A stretch of 64,000 bases of DNA from positions 3,534,001-3,598,000 of the forward strand of contig NW_026960608.1 in NCBI RefSeq assembly GCF_021018805.1, read 5' to 3'. The stretch comes from Prinia subflava (Eukaryota; Chordata; Aves; Passeriformes; Cisticolidae). The notes under the pieces are model-generated. The model did no database searches, was not told the DNA's origin, and was given only the letters and a program-made list of their open reading frames with translations. Both the position numbers and the translations under genes were made by a program. This document shows positions 1-10,533 of the stretch, piece after piece (position 1 is the stretch's first letter; every line of letters starts with the position of its first letter).

Positions 1-463
1 TCTCCTAGAAGACGAGGAGATTACCAGACAGGCCACGATCCAGAACCGTGCTGCTATTGATTATCTTTTGCTATTGCATGGACATGAATGCCAGGAATTT
101 GAAGGACTCTGTTGCATGAATCTGTCCTCAAAGGCTCCAAACATCTATGCTGCCCTCCGAAGCATGAACAACATGATCGGACAAGTGAAGCAAGAATCTG
201 AAGATTGGATCAAGGAACTGTTCAAGGGATGGGGATTCACTGGGTGGTGAACTTCTGTAGTTAAAACAATTTTGTTACTTTTTGTTATCCTTTTCCTTGT
301 AACCATAGCATTTGGGATCCTACGCTGTTTGATTTTCAAGGCTATTAACAGCCTCATACCTTCTACCTCAGAAGTCAACCACATAGAGGTGGCAAACCTA
401 AAGCGATCTGGTTTCCCTACCAATCATAAGTGGTGGGAAAACCCACACTCCGTGTCAAACTGA
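1..463 (+). pseudogene. env: ERV env 3' end (transmembrane subunit), class II provirus, partial
   Basis: The frame is open from base 2 and encodes the C-terminal half of a retroviral TM subunit. The 'QNRAAID' heptad/immunosuppressive-type segment is followed by a CX6CC disulphide motif (CQEFEGLCC, about 91-117), then an amphipathic stretch and a tryptophan-rich pre-membrane segment. One in-frame TGA at 248-250 falls where the sister copy on - (6093-7448) has Trp. Beyond it the same frame stays open through a hydrophobic anchor (about 272-360) and a cytoplasmic tail ending near 463. TM subunits drive membrane fusion and stay in the host membrane. This one is defective because of the TGA and because SU lies outside the window. 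It is very similar to the env of the provirus at 5724-13819. Confidence 0.9.
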
Positions 464-495
464 ATTTGAGAGTTTTTCTTGGTATCTTTTTAAAC

Positions 496-509
496 AAAAA
501 AGGAGGAGA
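496..509 (+). other. Polypurine tract of the class II ERV
   Basis: An A/G-only run (AAAAAAGGAGGAGA) sits directly before the LTR start TGTTACATTCC. This is the plus-strand primer position in retroviruses, and the same arrangement is seen beside the matching LTR on the other strand at 6055-6066. Confidence 0.85.
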
Positions 510-835
510 TGTTACATTCCCCTGTGGGAATGGTTTCTCCCCCGTCAGGGACTCCTGGAGCTGGTGTCATGTAGTCCAACCATTCCTTCCCTTTCTGACC
601 CCATTGGCTGTGTGCCAGCTTGCCCCACCCTCAGAAGTCCTGAGAAAAGACCCTGTCCCCCTGGGGACGTCCTCTCTTTCCCCAGACACCATCTGGAAAT
701 AAACATCTTACTGCAGCTAAGGGTGAGAGCCTCTTTTGAATCCTTTTTCCTGTCTCCTGATATATTCCTCCTAGGCCTGAGAAGGACTGAGCTAGCTTAG
801 ACCCTTAAGGGAATTAAAGGAGGATTTATTTATCA
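510..835 (+). mobile_element. 3' LTR of class II ERV (same family as LTRs at 5724 and 13493)
   Basis: It begins TGTTACATTCCCCTGTGGG and ends near TTTATTTATCA. It contains AATAAA at about 700 (AATAAACATC), the expected poly(A) signal. The sequence follows the two LTRs of the - strand provirus along its length. It is joined on the left to env and the polypurine tract, and on the right to ERVL integrase, so this is the 3' end of a provirus that landed in an older ERVL. Confidence 0.88.
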
Positions 836-1545
836 CCACATGAGTGAAATGTCCTTGGAATAGATGGCCAAAGTGAGTTTTAAATCTGCTGAGGCCTGGC
901 AAATTGACTATATTGGACCACTGCCATGAACACACCAAGGCAAGTGTTGGATGATCATTATGGTTAAGGTGACTACTGTCTGCAAACATACTCTGTAAGC
1001 CATGTCAGCTCAGAACACCATCTTAGGCCTTGAGAGACACATTTTCTGGTGACATGGTACCCCAGAAAGAATGGAAACGGACGATGGGACTCATTTATGA
1101 AATCACCCCATAAACTCTTAGGCAAAGAAACATGCATTGAGTGGATGTATCACATCCCTTATTACCCACATGTTTCTGGAATGTTTGAGAGGTATGATGG
1201 ACTGCTGATAACTATGTCAAGAGGGTTAGGCAATCGGGCATGGAAGTATTGGGATGTAAATTTAGCAGAAACCACTTGGCTGGTTAACACCAGAAGATCT
1301 GCTAACTGCTCTGGTCCTGCCCGAACAAAACCACTACATACTGTGGGAGGAGATAAGGTTCCTATATTACACACAGGGAAATGGCTGGGGAAGTTTGTGT
1401 GGAATTCTCCTCCCATGGGAAAAGGCAAACCCATTAATGGGACTACCTTTGCTCAGGGACCACGGTGTACTTGGTGGGCAATGTGGAAGTATGGGGAGAC
1501 CCGGTGTGTTCTTCAAGGAGATTTAACCTTGGGTGAAAAATAATC
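836..1545 (+). pseudogene. pol: ERVL integrase (catalytic core and C-terminal domain), truncated
   Basis: Conceptual translation gives an ERVL-type integrase. The first catalytic Asp is in 'QIDYIGP' (about 905), the second in 'DDGTH' (about 1080) and the Glu in 'FERYDGLL' (about 1185), so all three D,D,E residues are visible. A frame of 164 codons (1049-1543) is open and ends with the conserved tail 'GDLTLGEK'. Stops and frame changes occur upstream of 1049. Integrase joins viral cDNA to chromosomal DNA. The N-terminal zinc domain and the rest of pol are missing, because the LTR at 510-835 interrupts the element. An ERVL polypurine tract and LTR follow in the expected order. Confidence 0.9.
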
Positions 1546-2021
1546 TCTGTGTAAATTGGATGTTGCAGGAAGTAGCAGGAGTGGCATGAACTGATGAAGA
1601 GTGAATCTTATGAGGGAGAGGAGAGTGCGGTGATTACCCAGGCAGGGCTGGTGTTGGGGCCCAATGACTGAGTGTGCTGCTTCTCCTGTCTTGAGCACCC
1701 ATATTGATGGAAGGGAGCCCAAGTCGCGTCCTCTTTCTGAACATTTGGAGCAATGGAGAAAGACCATGAAATGGGAAAAAAAATATCTATCTGAGAAAGG
1801 ACAGGCGACAGTAGTAAATGAAAATGTATGCATCTATGTGCTGAGTATAAAGATGGTTTAAGGATGTCGTTTGTTATAACTGTTAGTAAGAAAGGATTTC
1901 AGTAATGAGAAATAAATATAAATGGAATAGTTAGAAGATATATATAGATGTATTATTTATATATATATAATTCTGTGGGATCTGTGTATGATGCAAATGG
2001 TGTGGAGGAGGGGGGACAGAT
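1546..2021 (+). other. ERVL post-integrase region and polypurine tract
   Basis: AT-rich sequence without a supported gene. It is normal spacing for env-less ERVL elements between integrase and the 3' LTR. A G-rich tract at about 2003-2020 (GGAGGAGGGGGGACAGA) directly precedes the LTR start and is the probable polypurine tract. A run of TA dinucleotides occurs around 1938-1972. Confidence 0.7.
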
Positions 2022-2605
2022 TGTATTGGGTGTGGCCTAAATGGAGTTCATTTTTCCCATAGCAGCCTTCGCTGTTCCATCCTTTGTATTGGTAGCTTGA
2101 AAGGTATTGATAACACCCCAGTGTTTTGGTCACTGCTGAGCAGTGTTGGCACAGCATCAGTGCTGTCTCTAACATTCTGCCCCTCATCAGTAGCCTAGGG
2201 GTGGTCAAGATCCTGAAAGGGAATACAACTAGGCCAGCTAACCCAAACTGGCCAGAGGGCTACTCTATTTCATATGACCTCAGCTCAGATATAAAAGCTG
2301 AGTTAAGGAGGGGCAAGGGGCCACATTCATTATTTACAACATTTGTCTTTCAGAGTAACCCCTATGGATGCTGAGGCCCTGCTTCCTGGAAAGTGGCCGG
2401 ACAGTGCTTTCTTATGGGAACTAGAGGATAGAATTATTTTTCATTTCCTTTTTGCTTGTTAATGAACAAACTTTTGCTTTAGTAAACTGCCTTATCTCAA
2501 CCGGTGAGTTTTTTTCCATCCTTTTTTATCTCCATCCAGCTGTTAAGGGGAGTGATGGAGCAGCTCTGCTGGCTCCTGGCATCCAGCCGAGGTCAACCCA
2601 CCACA
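2022..2605 (+). mobile_element. ERVL LTR
   Basis: It starts TGTATTGGGTGTGGCC right after the polypurine tract and ends CAACCCACCACA (TG...CA). Inside are 'AGATATAAAAGCTGAG' at about 2288 (a TATA-type promoter element) and a T-rich 3' part. The sequence corresponds to the long LTR of avian ERVL elements as I know the family. It lies between an ERVL integrase on the left and, after inserted sequence, an ERVL leader and gag on the right. Confidence 0.82.
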
Positions 2606-3435
2606 GATGCTTTTGATGCCATCCAGGTATCACAGGAGAAGGGTCAGAGATCAGTTGGACAGATCTGATTTAGTAGTTAGTTTTTTGAGTTCTAATCAGT
2701 AAATTTATGCATGTAAAATTTTTAAGAAGTACAGATGGATTGGCAGTCATGTGGTAGGGCATCCCTCCCTACCACAGAAGAGTTTATCTTCTCTGGCCAT
2801 CAGGTGGTGCGATAGCTCTGGACATTCTCTCCCCAGCATGAAGTGGTGAGATAACCCAGGCCAGCTCTCTGACTACTAAGTTAGTGAGTTATTTCTCTCT
2901 CTGGTGCCAGAGGTAGAATTCCCAATAAGCAACTGGGCATGAGAGCAGATGCAGGGAGATAAGCTGGAAATTCCTGACTGAGAGACACCACTTTACAAAC
3001 TATAAAAGCTACACAAACTTTCGAGCCTCCTACACACACCCTGGAAATGTTCAGGACTTCTCCAGCGGAGTTTGGACTAAAATTCCATTGATACTTACCC
3101 CTGGAATTGAGTGAAAGAAATCTATGTGTACTCCATCACCAATGCAGTAGTAAGTTACATTGAATCATAATTTATACTGTTTCTTCGCTCGATGTAATGT
3201 ATCTTTATCATGCACTGTATTTTATCTACTGATAGTTCTTTTTGTTTGACTCCTGTGTAGTAAATAGTCTGTTTAAAGTCTTATGTCTGTTTCCCTTGTG
3301 TCTATTCAATAAATAATTCATGTTGTAATAGACATGATTGGTAACTATTAAGAACTTGTGAGCGAGAGTGAGTTTTGGGGTGCAGGCCACCTCAACAAAG
3401 CTGCTGTCTACTGCCAGAAACCTGGACAAAGGCAG
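2606..3435 (+). mobile_element. Probable solo LTR of unassigned family, with flanking unassigned sequence
   Basis: No gene is visible. A promoter-like CTATAAAAGCTACA (about 3000) and an AATAAA-type signal (ATAAATAATTC, about 3310) lie 300 bp apart in the same orientation, which suggests an LTR. A short inverted sequence (TGGTAGGGCATCCCTCCCTACCA, about 2751-2773) could form a hairpin. I could not fix the ends or find a target duplication. Confidence 0.4.
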
Positions 3436-4184
3436 TGTCCTGGGGTGACTGTATGGTCTGGTATCCCATCACCTGTTTTTTCTGTTTAGAAATGGGTCCT
3501 GTAGCTTTAAGCTCATCCAAGACAGACAGAGAGGGTGAAGGTAGGGGAGAAGCAGTGTGCAGTTTGTCTGCAGAAGCTTCACTTTACTCCCCTGGAATTC
3601 CTCTCCTGCACGGACTGTGCTGCCTAGCACAGACAGCGAGAGAGAGATAAGGCTATCAGTGCTCTCCGAGTTCTCAGCTTTTGCAGAGAGAGAGAGACAG
3701 GGAGTTTTCTTTGCTTTTTTTATTTTGCTGATTTTCCTCCTTAGCTACAGCAAGAACAGTTTTCCTAGGACTGTGTCTTTTTATTTCTGAAACTGTTCAG
3801 CTTCTCTCGGGTCCAGAACATCAGAACAACCACTCAGGGGCCCCCTTAAACTGTTCTGTGACCTGGACATGGGGGCCTGGGACCCTGCACTCCAGCACTG
3901 GAGGGACTGAGAGAGACCAAGCAAGGCCAAGACACACCCACAGAGGACTCTCTGAACTACAGGACTTTGTGAATTTGCCATCTCTTCAGTGAGAGGTTTC
4001 ATTGTTTAATATTATTCATTTTTTCATGCTTGTAAGTACTTTGCTTGTTAAGTAAACAGTTTTTTCCACTTTTCTCCAAGGAGATTATCTCCTGAACTGG
4101 TTGAGGGAGAGGCTGCTGAATTCTGCCCTTTAGAGGAAACATCCTTTGGGAAGTTTCCTTCTAAATCTGTCCCAAACCAGGACA
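3436..4184 (+). mobile_element. Solo LTR-A copy 1
   Basis: It begins TGTCCTGGGGTGACTG and ends AAACCAGGACA, giving complementary ends (TGTCCTGG / CCAGGACA). A late 'CTTGTTAAGTAAACAG' segment corresponds to the poly(A) signal CTTGTTAAATAAACAG in the copies at 47094 and 53945, so the sense strand is +. Flanks GGCAG and ACGAT do not match, so this copy may have been joined to its surroundings by recombination or later deletion. Confidence 0.85.
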
Positions 4185-4885
4185 ACGATTTTGGCAATTT
4201 GGGCTCGAGAAAGTGGGAAAAAAATGTATTGATTGCATTTTGGTTTAACTTACTCTGTATTGGGATTAAGCACTCAGTACCCACCATGTTGCTTGAGTTT
4301 ATGATGTCTCTCTGGGTGGGGGCCTTGATGTCTCTCTGGTCTCTAGGCCTGTTTGAGGTATAAATACCTTTCTGGTCCCTAGGCTTGTTTTCCTATCCAC
4401 AGAGAGCTCCAGTATTCTCCCTGGTATGTAGCTTTTACAGTAGAGGGGCATGGATTCGGATTGCTATTTTGCTGGGCAGGGTGATAATGATTTATAGGGA
4501 GTCAACAAAGGTACTGCAGTTTGTTCAAAATATGCATGTTTTATGGTTTCTTCATCCTACCCTGCATCCTAGTTTCAGTAGCATGTTTTGGGGGTTTATT
4601 AGTAATTGCACCCAATTTTTTAGAAAAGGAACAGGGAGTGAGGCTTCCCAGCCTTTCCTTTCCTTCTTTTCCTTTAAATCTGTTACATCACCTTTTGAGA
4701 ATGTTCACTTTCCCCTGGATGCAAAGGATACCACCCTCCTGGTAGTTCATCTGGTAGGCTTCCTCTGTATGGTTTGAAGCTTGTCTGAAATGAGGGCTGA
4801 GATGTCCAGAGGGGCTGATAAGACACCTGACCCAGGTATGGACCCAGGCGTGGAAAACCCTGAGTAGTGTGGGGAATGGGAGAAA
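4185..4885 (+). other. ERVL internal 5' leader
   Basis: The segment begins 'GGCAATTTGGGCTCGAG' and leads directly into the ERVL gag frame. No long frame is supported here. Its left end is the boundary with LTR-A, so the primer binding site and the true 5' LTR junction cannot be read with confidence. A TATA-like GGTATAAATACC occurs at about 4359. Confidence 0.5.
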
Positions 4886-5723
4886 ATGGGCCAGACCTTG
4901 AAGGAATTCTCTGACCCCATAGCCTGGGACTTTCCCTATGAACAAATTCAGAACCCAGATGAGATGGGAAAATACCTGAAAGAGAAGTGCCATGATGACT
5001 CTAAGGAGAAAAAGCTCATTGCAATAAGCTGGGCCTTGGCATATGCTTATTGCACCCTGCTAGATAGTGTAGGGAAGCAGATAGAGGCAGAGGGGCAGGG
5101 AGATAAATCAGTAGACACCCCAGTCACTCAGGCTGCAGCAGATACCCCAGTCATTCAGGTTGTAGCATAACCAGTCAGCGAGCCTAAGCCAGTGGCAGTC
5201 ACTACCATGTGAAAGAAGCACAAAAGCAAAACCAATCACCCAGTGGAGGATGATGATCTGGGGGAAGGACCCTCAAGGCCAGCAACTGACTCAAAATCAG
5301 AAGTCACTATTGAGTCTGTGTCCCTGAAGGACATTCGTGGCCTAAGAAAGGATTGCACTCGACGACCTGATGAATCTATAATTAGTTTGTTAGTCCACCT
5401 TTGGGAGGCTGCAGGCGAGGCTACAATTCTGGACGGTACTGAAGTGAGGCATTTGACATCCCTGTCACATGATCTGGTTATCGACCAAAGAATGTTAAGG
5501 GGGGGCTGACATTCTCAGTCTATGGGTATGGACCTTGAGAAGTGTGGGGTAAAGATATCTGTGTGCCAATGATCTCTATATGCAGCAAACCCAGTGGAAG
5601 ACCATAGAACAAGGGATTCAACGCTTGAGAGAAATGGCAGTGGCAGAGATTGTCTTCCAATGCCTAGGAATCCAGACTTGGTAACATGTACATCCGTGAT
5701 GTGGCAAAAACTTGTAGAACTTG
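4886..5723 (+). pseudogene. gag: ERVL gag, 5' part, interrupted by provirus
   Basis: The frame opens with Met-Gly (MGQTLKEF), a typical N-myristoylation start for Gag, and stays open for 94 codons to 5170. It resumes in a second open piece (5243-5509, 'LKDIRGLRKDCTRRPDESI') and continues past a stop and frame changes to 5723. Gag is the structural precursor of the particle. The copy is cut at 5723 by the class II provirus. Coding sequence resumes at 13820 after the duplicated hexamer, so this is one gag split by the insertion. Family assignment to ERVL rests on resemblance to avian ERVL Gag and on the ERVL pol further along. Confidence 0.75.
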
Positions 5724-6054
5724 TGAAATAAATCCTCCTTTTTAACCCCTCCGAAGTTCCAAGCTAGCTCAGGCTTTAGAAGGTTTTGGAGGAATATTTC
5801 ATAGACAGGATAAAGGACCCAAAAGAGGCTCTGACCGACCCCCAGCTGCAGTTCAAGACATTTATTCCAGGTGGTGTCCAGAGGGAAAGAGGGCATGTGC
5901 AGAGGAAGAGGGTGTTTTCTTAGCTCCTGCCAGAGAGGGGCAGTTTGGGACACAGCCAATGGGGTCAGAATGGGGAGGAAGGGTTAAACTACATGGTTAC
6001 AAGCTCTAGGGGTCCCTGAGGGGGGAGAAACCATTCCCACAGGGGAATGTAACA
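5724..6054 (-). mobile_element. 3' LTR of the class II provirus
   Basis: 331 bp. Read on -, it starts TGTTACATTCCCC, directly after the polypurine tract, and ends TTTATTTCA. A poly(A) signal AATAAA is present near the middle (TGGAATAAATGTC on -). It pairs with 13493-13819. Confidence 0.93.
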
Positions 6055-6066
6055 TCTCCTTTTTTT
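6055..6066 (-). other. Polypurine tract of the class II provirus
   Basis: On the minus strand the run AAAAAAAGGAGA directly abuts the LTR start. It is the position and composition expected for the plus-strand primer. Confidence 0.8.
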
Positions 6067-6092
6067 GTTTAAAAAGGTAACAAGAAAAACCA

Positions 6093-7448
6093 TCAAGTCC
6101 ATTTTGACATGGAGTGTGGGTTTTCCCACCACTTATGATTGGTAGGGAAATCAGATCGCTTTAGGTTTGCCAACTCTATGTAGTTGACTTCTGAGGTAGA
6201 AGGTATGAGGCTGTTAATAGCCTTGAAAATCAAACAGCGTAGGATCCCAAATGCTGTGGTTACACGGAAAAGAATAACAAAAAGTAACAAAATTGATTTA
6301 ACTACAGAGGTCCACCATCCTGTGAATCCCCAGCCCTTGAACAGTTCCTTGATCCAATCTTCAGATTCTTGCTTCACTTGTCCGATCATGTTGTTTATGC
6401 TTCGGAGGGCAGCATGGATGTTTGGAGCTTCTGAGGACAGATTCATGCAACAATGTCCTTCAAATTCCTGGCATTCATGTCCATGTAATAATAAAAGGAA
6501 ATCTATCGCAGCTCGGTTTTGGATGGTAGACTGTCTGGTAATCTCCTCGTCTTCTAGGAGAGAGCTGATGGCGATGGATGTTAAGTTTGCCTGTTTGACC
6601 ACCCAGCACTCTAGATGCCCCAATTCACCTAGAGCTTTGGCTGCTGCTACCCACGGAAGGAACAGGGATACAGCAACCCTTTTTGACTTTGCCCAATGAA
6701 AAATGTCTGAATTACAATTTGGGTCCAGTTTATCAGCACTCCTCTTTTGAATTTTGTTTGCTGATTTGTTTTTGTGAGTCCATTCGCCAATTAAAGCTTG
6801 GTTGGGTGTCAATACGGACAATCGCCCTATGGTACATGGCCCTCCTAAAAGCCGAGACGGAATTCCTGCCCATGCCCGATCCCCACAAACCAAGAACAAT
6901 CCCCTAGGGAGGCTTCTGGGACTAGAGTGAGATGGGTTGTCTGCTGCAATGTGGCTTATATTATAACACCACCTTTTTGCAGTAAACTCTCCACGATATT
7001 GTCTTATGAGGCGGTACTCGTCAGTGCTAGAAGGTTTTGAGATGAGAGAAAAATGTATGCAGTATGTTGCAGGGGAAGAACCCAATAGTTCTAACTCCTG
7101 GGGTTCATGAGCTATCTTGGGCAAACCCCGCACCCATTCTGCTAAGGGGTTCATGGCAAACACAGCTTGCTTCTGGTGATCCTTGTGTGGTTGGGGGGTG
7201 TGTGACTCTGGAATTTCATTGGACCTGTATTTGTCCAAACTTGCTGGGAATTCTCCAACCTGCAAAGGAATTCCTACCAGACAGGTGGACATAGGGTTCT
7301 TAGCTGCTGCAGTGGACAAACATATGTTTTCCTGCTGAAGTGTCTGTGCCAGGGTCACCCAGAAGTTCTGACGCGGCTGAGGGACGATCCATGCAGCTGC
7401 CAGACTGTTCAGCATTAGCAGGATGACAACATGGATGGGGTTCATCAT
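6093..7448 (-). CDS. env: Endogenous retroviral envelope glycoprotein, open frame of 451 codons
   Basis: This is the longest uninterrupted gene in the window. Residues 1-19 are a hydrophobic signal peptide (HVVILLMLNSLAAA). The surface subunit follows, and then a basic furin-type site (KSKR) directly before a hydrophobic fusion-peptide-like stretch (VAVSLFLPWVAAAKALGELG). The TM subunit shows 'QNRAAID', a CX6CC motif (CQEFEGHCC), a Trp-rich membrane-proximal segment, one membrane anchor (about 30 residues, ILLLFVILF) and a short tail. CX6CC marks the gamma-type covalent SU-TM arrangement. SU looks short next to typical Env, so an internal loss is possible. Env would mediate receptor binding and fusion; expression here is unknown. 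The start is the first Met before the signal peptide. It follows the integrase frame with about 100 bp between them. Confidence 0.92.
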   Translation of the reverse strand: MMNPIHVVILLMLNSLAAAWIVPQPRQNFWVTLAQTLQQENICLSTAAAKNPMSTCLVGIPLQVGEFPASLDKYRSNEIPESHTPQPHKDHQKQAVFAMNPLAEWVRGLPKIAHEPQELELLGSSPATYCIHFSLISKPSSTDEYRLIRQYRGEFTAKRWCYNISHIAADNPSHSSPRSLPRGLFLVCGDRAWAGIPSRLLGGPCTIGRLSVLTPNQALIGEWTHKNKSANKIQKRSADKLDPNCNSDIFHWAKSKRVAVSLFLPWVAAAKALGELGHLECWVVKQANLTSIAISSLLEDEEITRQSTIQNRAAIDFLLLLHGHECQEFEGHCCMNLSSEAPNIHAALRSINNMIGQVKQESEDWIKELFKGWGFTGWWTSVVKSILLLFVILFRVTTAFGILRCLIFKAINSLIPSTSEVNYIELANLKRSDFPTNHKWWENPHSMSKWT

Positions 7449-7544
7449 AGGGCTGAATGGGCGGTAGGTTTTCTCTAGAAGGGAAAAATAAACATTTTAA
7501 AAACATGTTAAAAGGTTCCTGTTTCTGCACGAAGGAATCCACAC

Positions 7545-8195
7545 CTAGGGAGGTTCTTTCTCTTCCATCCGGCGGCATCTTCTCTTTGAAGCATCAGTCA
7601 CTTGCTTCTCATCCCCTTCTGCTGGAGCTGGATTTTTGGGGACAAAAGGTTTCACCCACTTCTGGGGAATCCACCGAGGGCCTGAGGGAGTAGCCACACA
7701 TGCATAGCCATGAACCCAGGTCACCAGCTCATAGGGACCTTTGGTTTCCCAAGTTTCAGGATCCCTAATCAAAACCGGTGGACGCTGAGACAATTTGAAC
7801 TGATTGCCACTGTTAAAATGACGTACCACAGGTGGACTCATGTTTTCAAATGAACAGTTCAGAAAACTGATGGTAAACATGGCTTTGCAGAGCTTCTGCT
7901 GTGGAGACATCCATGAAGCCGAGGTGTTCTGCCTAGCCAAAACCTGTTTGAGCATCTGGTGTGCACGCTCAATCACAGCTTGACCTGTGGGGGAGTGGGG
8001 GATGCCAGTTTTATGCTCCAATCCCCACTGCTGGATAAATTCTAGGAACTCCTTGGACACATACTCCGGGCCGTTATCAGTTTTGATTGTTTTTGGAATT
8101 CCCAACACTGCAAAAGCTTGCACTAGGTGCTGCTTGGCATGTATGGATTTTTCTCCTGCGTGGGCAGAGGCATACACTTCACCTGAATGTGTCAA
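7545..8195 (-). pseudogene. pol: Class II pol: integrase core and C-terminal domain
   Basis: An open piece of 216 codons. It holds the second catalytic Asp ('IKTDNGPEYVS') and, 35 residues on, the Glu ('AVIERAHQMLK'). The C-terminal DNA-binding domain follows, with the Trp-rich 'GPYELVTW...GPRWIPQKWVKPF' signature of beta- and alpharetroviral integrases, and a basic tail. The N-terminal zinc domain and first Asp are in the neighbouring frame (8179-8547). The two frames overlap by 17 bases, so one frameshift separates them. Confidence 0.92.
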
Positions 8196-8698
8196 TACTC
8201 ACATGAGCATATTTGAGGCAACCAAAACTAGGAATGTGTGTGATGTCTGTCTGCCATACCTCACAGCTGCCCAGGCCCCTGGGGTTAACCCCCATGCCCA
8301 TTGATGGCATGGCCTGGAGCTGGCAGTTTGGACAGGTACCCACGATGGCTCGAGCCTGGCTCCGTGTTAGCTGGAATTGTCGGATCAGAGCCGGCACATT
8401 TTGATGGTAGTGTTGGTGACTCAGTTTTGCCTGTTGGAAGACATCAGGGAGATGTGCCTTTTCAACTGGTGCTGCAAGGGAGTCTGCCTGGCGATTCCCC
8501 TCTGCGATCTCACCTGGCAAATCAGTGTGTGACCTCACATGCATCACGTAAAACGGGTGCTCTCAATGATGTTCATTCTCTATTTTTTTGAGCACAGTCT
8601 GCTCTGCTCTGGACACTACTCCCGCCACATATGCAGAGTCGGTTACCAAATTGATTGGTTCTGAGAACTTCTCAAAAGCTCTTACCACTGCTGCCAGT
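8179..8698 (-). pseudogene. pol: Class II pol: RNase H C-terminus and integrase N-terminus
   Basis: The frame 8179-8547 starts in the end of RNase H ('HVRSHTDLPGEIAEGN', the conserved His and Asp region) and runs into the integrase zinc domain (His pair in 'HQHYHQN', Cys pair in 'CPNC'). It then holds the first catalytic Asp ('WQTDITHIPSFG'). A gap of about 150 bases to the RT frame (8548-8698) holds the middle of RNase H in another frame. Frameshifts are therefore present on both sides, but all domains are still recognisable. Confidence 0.9.
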
Positions 8699-10222
8699 TC
8701 AGCCACTTGGGGGGGATCCCTCCACAAACTCAACATCAGCTTCCCAATGCTGAGTCCGTGGGTTCCTCCAAGTCATCACCGATTTGTTGGAAGCCCCCAA
8801 TGCATCTGTGAAGACTGTGACAGCTTTGAGTGGTCTCTGACTCATTTTCTCACGAGGAATGAGGTGGAATTTCTCACTGAACAACTTGTGGGACGGGGCA
8901 TGGACTGATATTTGTCCCCTGTAGCTGTCCAGAGATAATTGGAGACTGGCATTACTCTGCAGCAAATGCTCAAACATCTCTTTGGTCAATCTCTCAGGAG
9001 AGTTCTTTCCCTCCTCTGAAAGTCTGACCGGGAGGTGAATACATGCAAAGTCACAACCCGCCAAATCACACAGTCTTATCCTGGCCTTCCGAATCAGCTG
9101 AGCTATCAACTCCTGTGGCTCTGTGATGGTCTTGGATCTTTGGTGAGAGAGGAAGACCCACTCTATGATCAAGAGTGAATCTCTCTGCTCCTCGATCCAT
9201 TGAAAAATCAAACCATGCAGATGTGGCAGTTTTCCTAGAACAATGAACTGGAAAGGCACCTTTGGCTCACACCAGTGACCCTGTCTCTCTGACAAGGCTT
9301 TTTGTACCTTTTCGATTACTGTCTTTGCCTCTGGGGTTAGCTCCCTGGGAGACATCAGCTCCTTCTCCCCCTTCAATAAATTGAAGAGGGGTTCTAGATC
9401 TTGATTTGTGAGGCCTAGCCAGGGTCTTACCCAATTCAAAGACCCACACAGGGAGTGGAGATCTGCTAGAGTTTTTGGATTGCAACTAATTTCTAGGCTC
9501 TGTGGAACAACAGTCCTTGCACTGATTTGCAAGCCCAGGTATTTCCAAGGTGGCATCCTTTGAACCTTGTGCTCCTGTAATTGAAATCCAGCAGAGGTTA
9601 AAACTTTAACCACTAGGCCAAGCGTGTGTTGGAGTATAGAGTCATTGGGGCCACACACTAGCACATCATCCATGTAGTGAAGGATGATGGCTTCTTTTCT
9701 CTGTGCGCGTATTGGAGACAGTAATGAGGCTACATATTGTTGGCATATGAAAGGACTCGATTTGAGACCCTGGAGAAGGACCCTCCAGTGATAACGCTTC
9801 ATTGGGGCCTGTCTATTGACAGTGGGAACTGAGAATGCAAACCATGGGACATCTCCAGGGTGCAATGGAATTTGGAAGAAACAGTCTTTGATGTCTAGGA
9901 CAGCCAATTGCCAGTATCAAGGGAGCATTGTTGGAGTGGGCATTCCTGGTTGGAGAGGTCCCATGTCTTCTACAATTTTGTTAATTTCTCGTAGATCGTG
10001 GAGCAACCTCCACTTGTCCTTCCCCGGTTTCTTTATTACAAAGATCAAGAAATTCCAGGGGCTTGTTGTCTCTACAATGTGTCCCTGAGCCAATTGCTCT
10101 TCCACAAGCTCCTCAAGCACCTTGTGTTTTTCTTTGCTCAAAGGCCACTGTGCTATCCATCTCAGGGTGCTTTCCAACCACTTTAACTTTTGGGTAGGGT
10201 GCTCCACAGTGGCTATTTGCAA
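8699..10222 (-). pseudogene. pol: Class II pol: reverse transcriptase and RNase H N-terminus
   Basis: Two pieces share one frame: 9917-10222 (fingers, 'LHDLREINK') and 8699-9907 (palm onward, 402 codons). They are separated by a single in-frame TGA at 9917-9919. The polymerase active site 'HYMDDVL' is intact, and the preceding 'LDIKDCFFQIPLHP' holds the first catalytic Asp. Thumb and connection follow, then the start of RNase H at 'TVFTDALG', where the usual TDGSG is altered although the Asp is kept. RT copies the RNA genome into DNA inside the particle. The motifs and the match to the RT at 40680 place it in class II. Confidence 0.93.
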
Positions 10223-10533
10223 AAATCCTGGGGTATCTTAGGAATGACCAATTGGACTCCCCACTGGGACATGGTGTCCCTCCCCCACAGTGGGGCCTTA
10301 TAATCTGCTACGAAAGGACGGACATGCGCCACCTTTCCATCAGGTCCCTCAATTTGCACCATGTTTTTTGAAATCCTTGCCAATGTGATTCCTCCTATGC
10401 CCTGAAGTTTGCCAGCCAGAGGTTGTAATTCCCACTTTGATGGCCACATGCTTTGTGAGAAAACGGTAATGCCCGCGCCTGTGTCTAAAACTCCTGCACT
10501 AGGAGGCGCTCTGACCCACAAGCAATGTTGCAT
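10213..10533 (-). pseudogene. pro: Class II retroviral aspartic protease
   Basis: The active-site triplet is visible as 'GVLDTGAGITVF', the flap as 'GIGGITLARIS', and the C-terminal helix as 'LWGRDTMSQWG', in the right order and spacing for a retroviral protease of about 100 residues. The frame overlaps the start of the RT frame by 10 bases and the preceding dUTPase-like frame by about 50. That fits the gag/pro/pol frameshift layout of betaretroviruses. The protease would cut the Gag and Pol precursors after budding. Confidence 0.9.

Noticed and set aside
6184..6699. 171-codon frame on plus
   Set aside because: A shadow of the env gene on the opposite strand.
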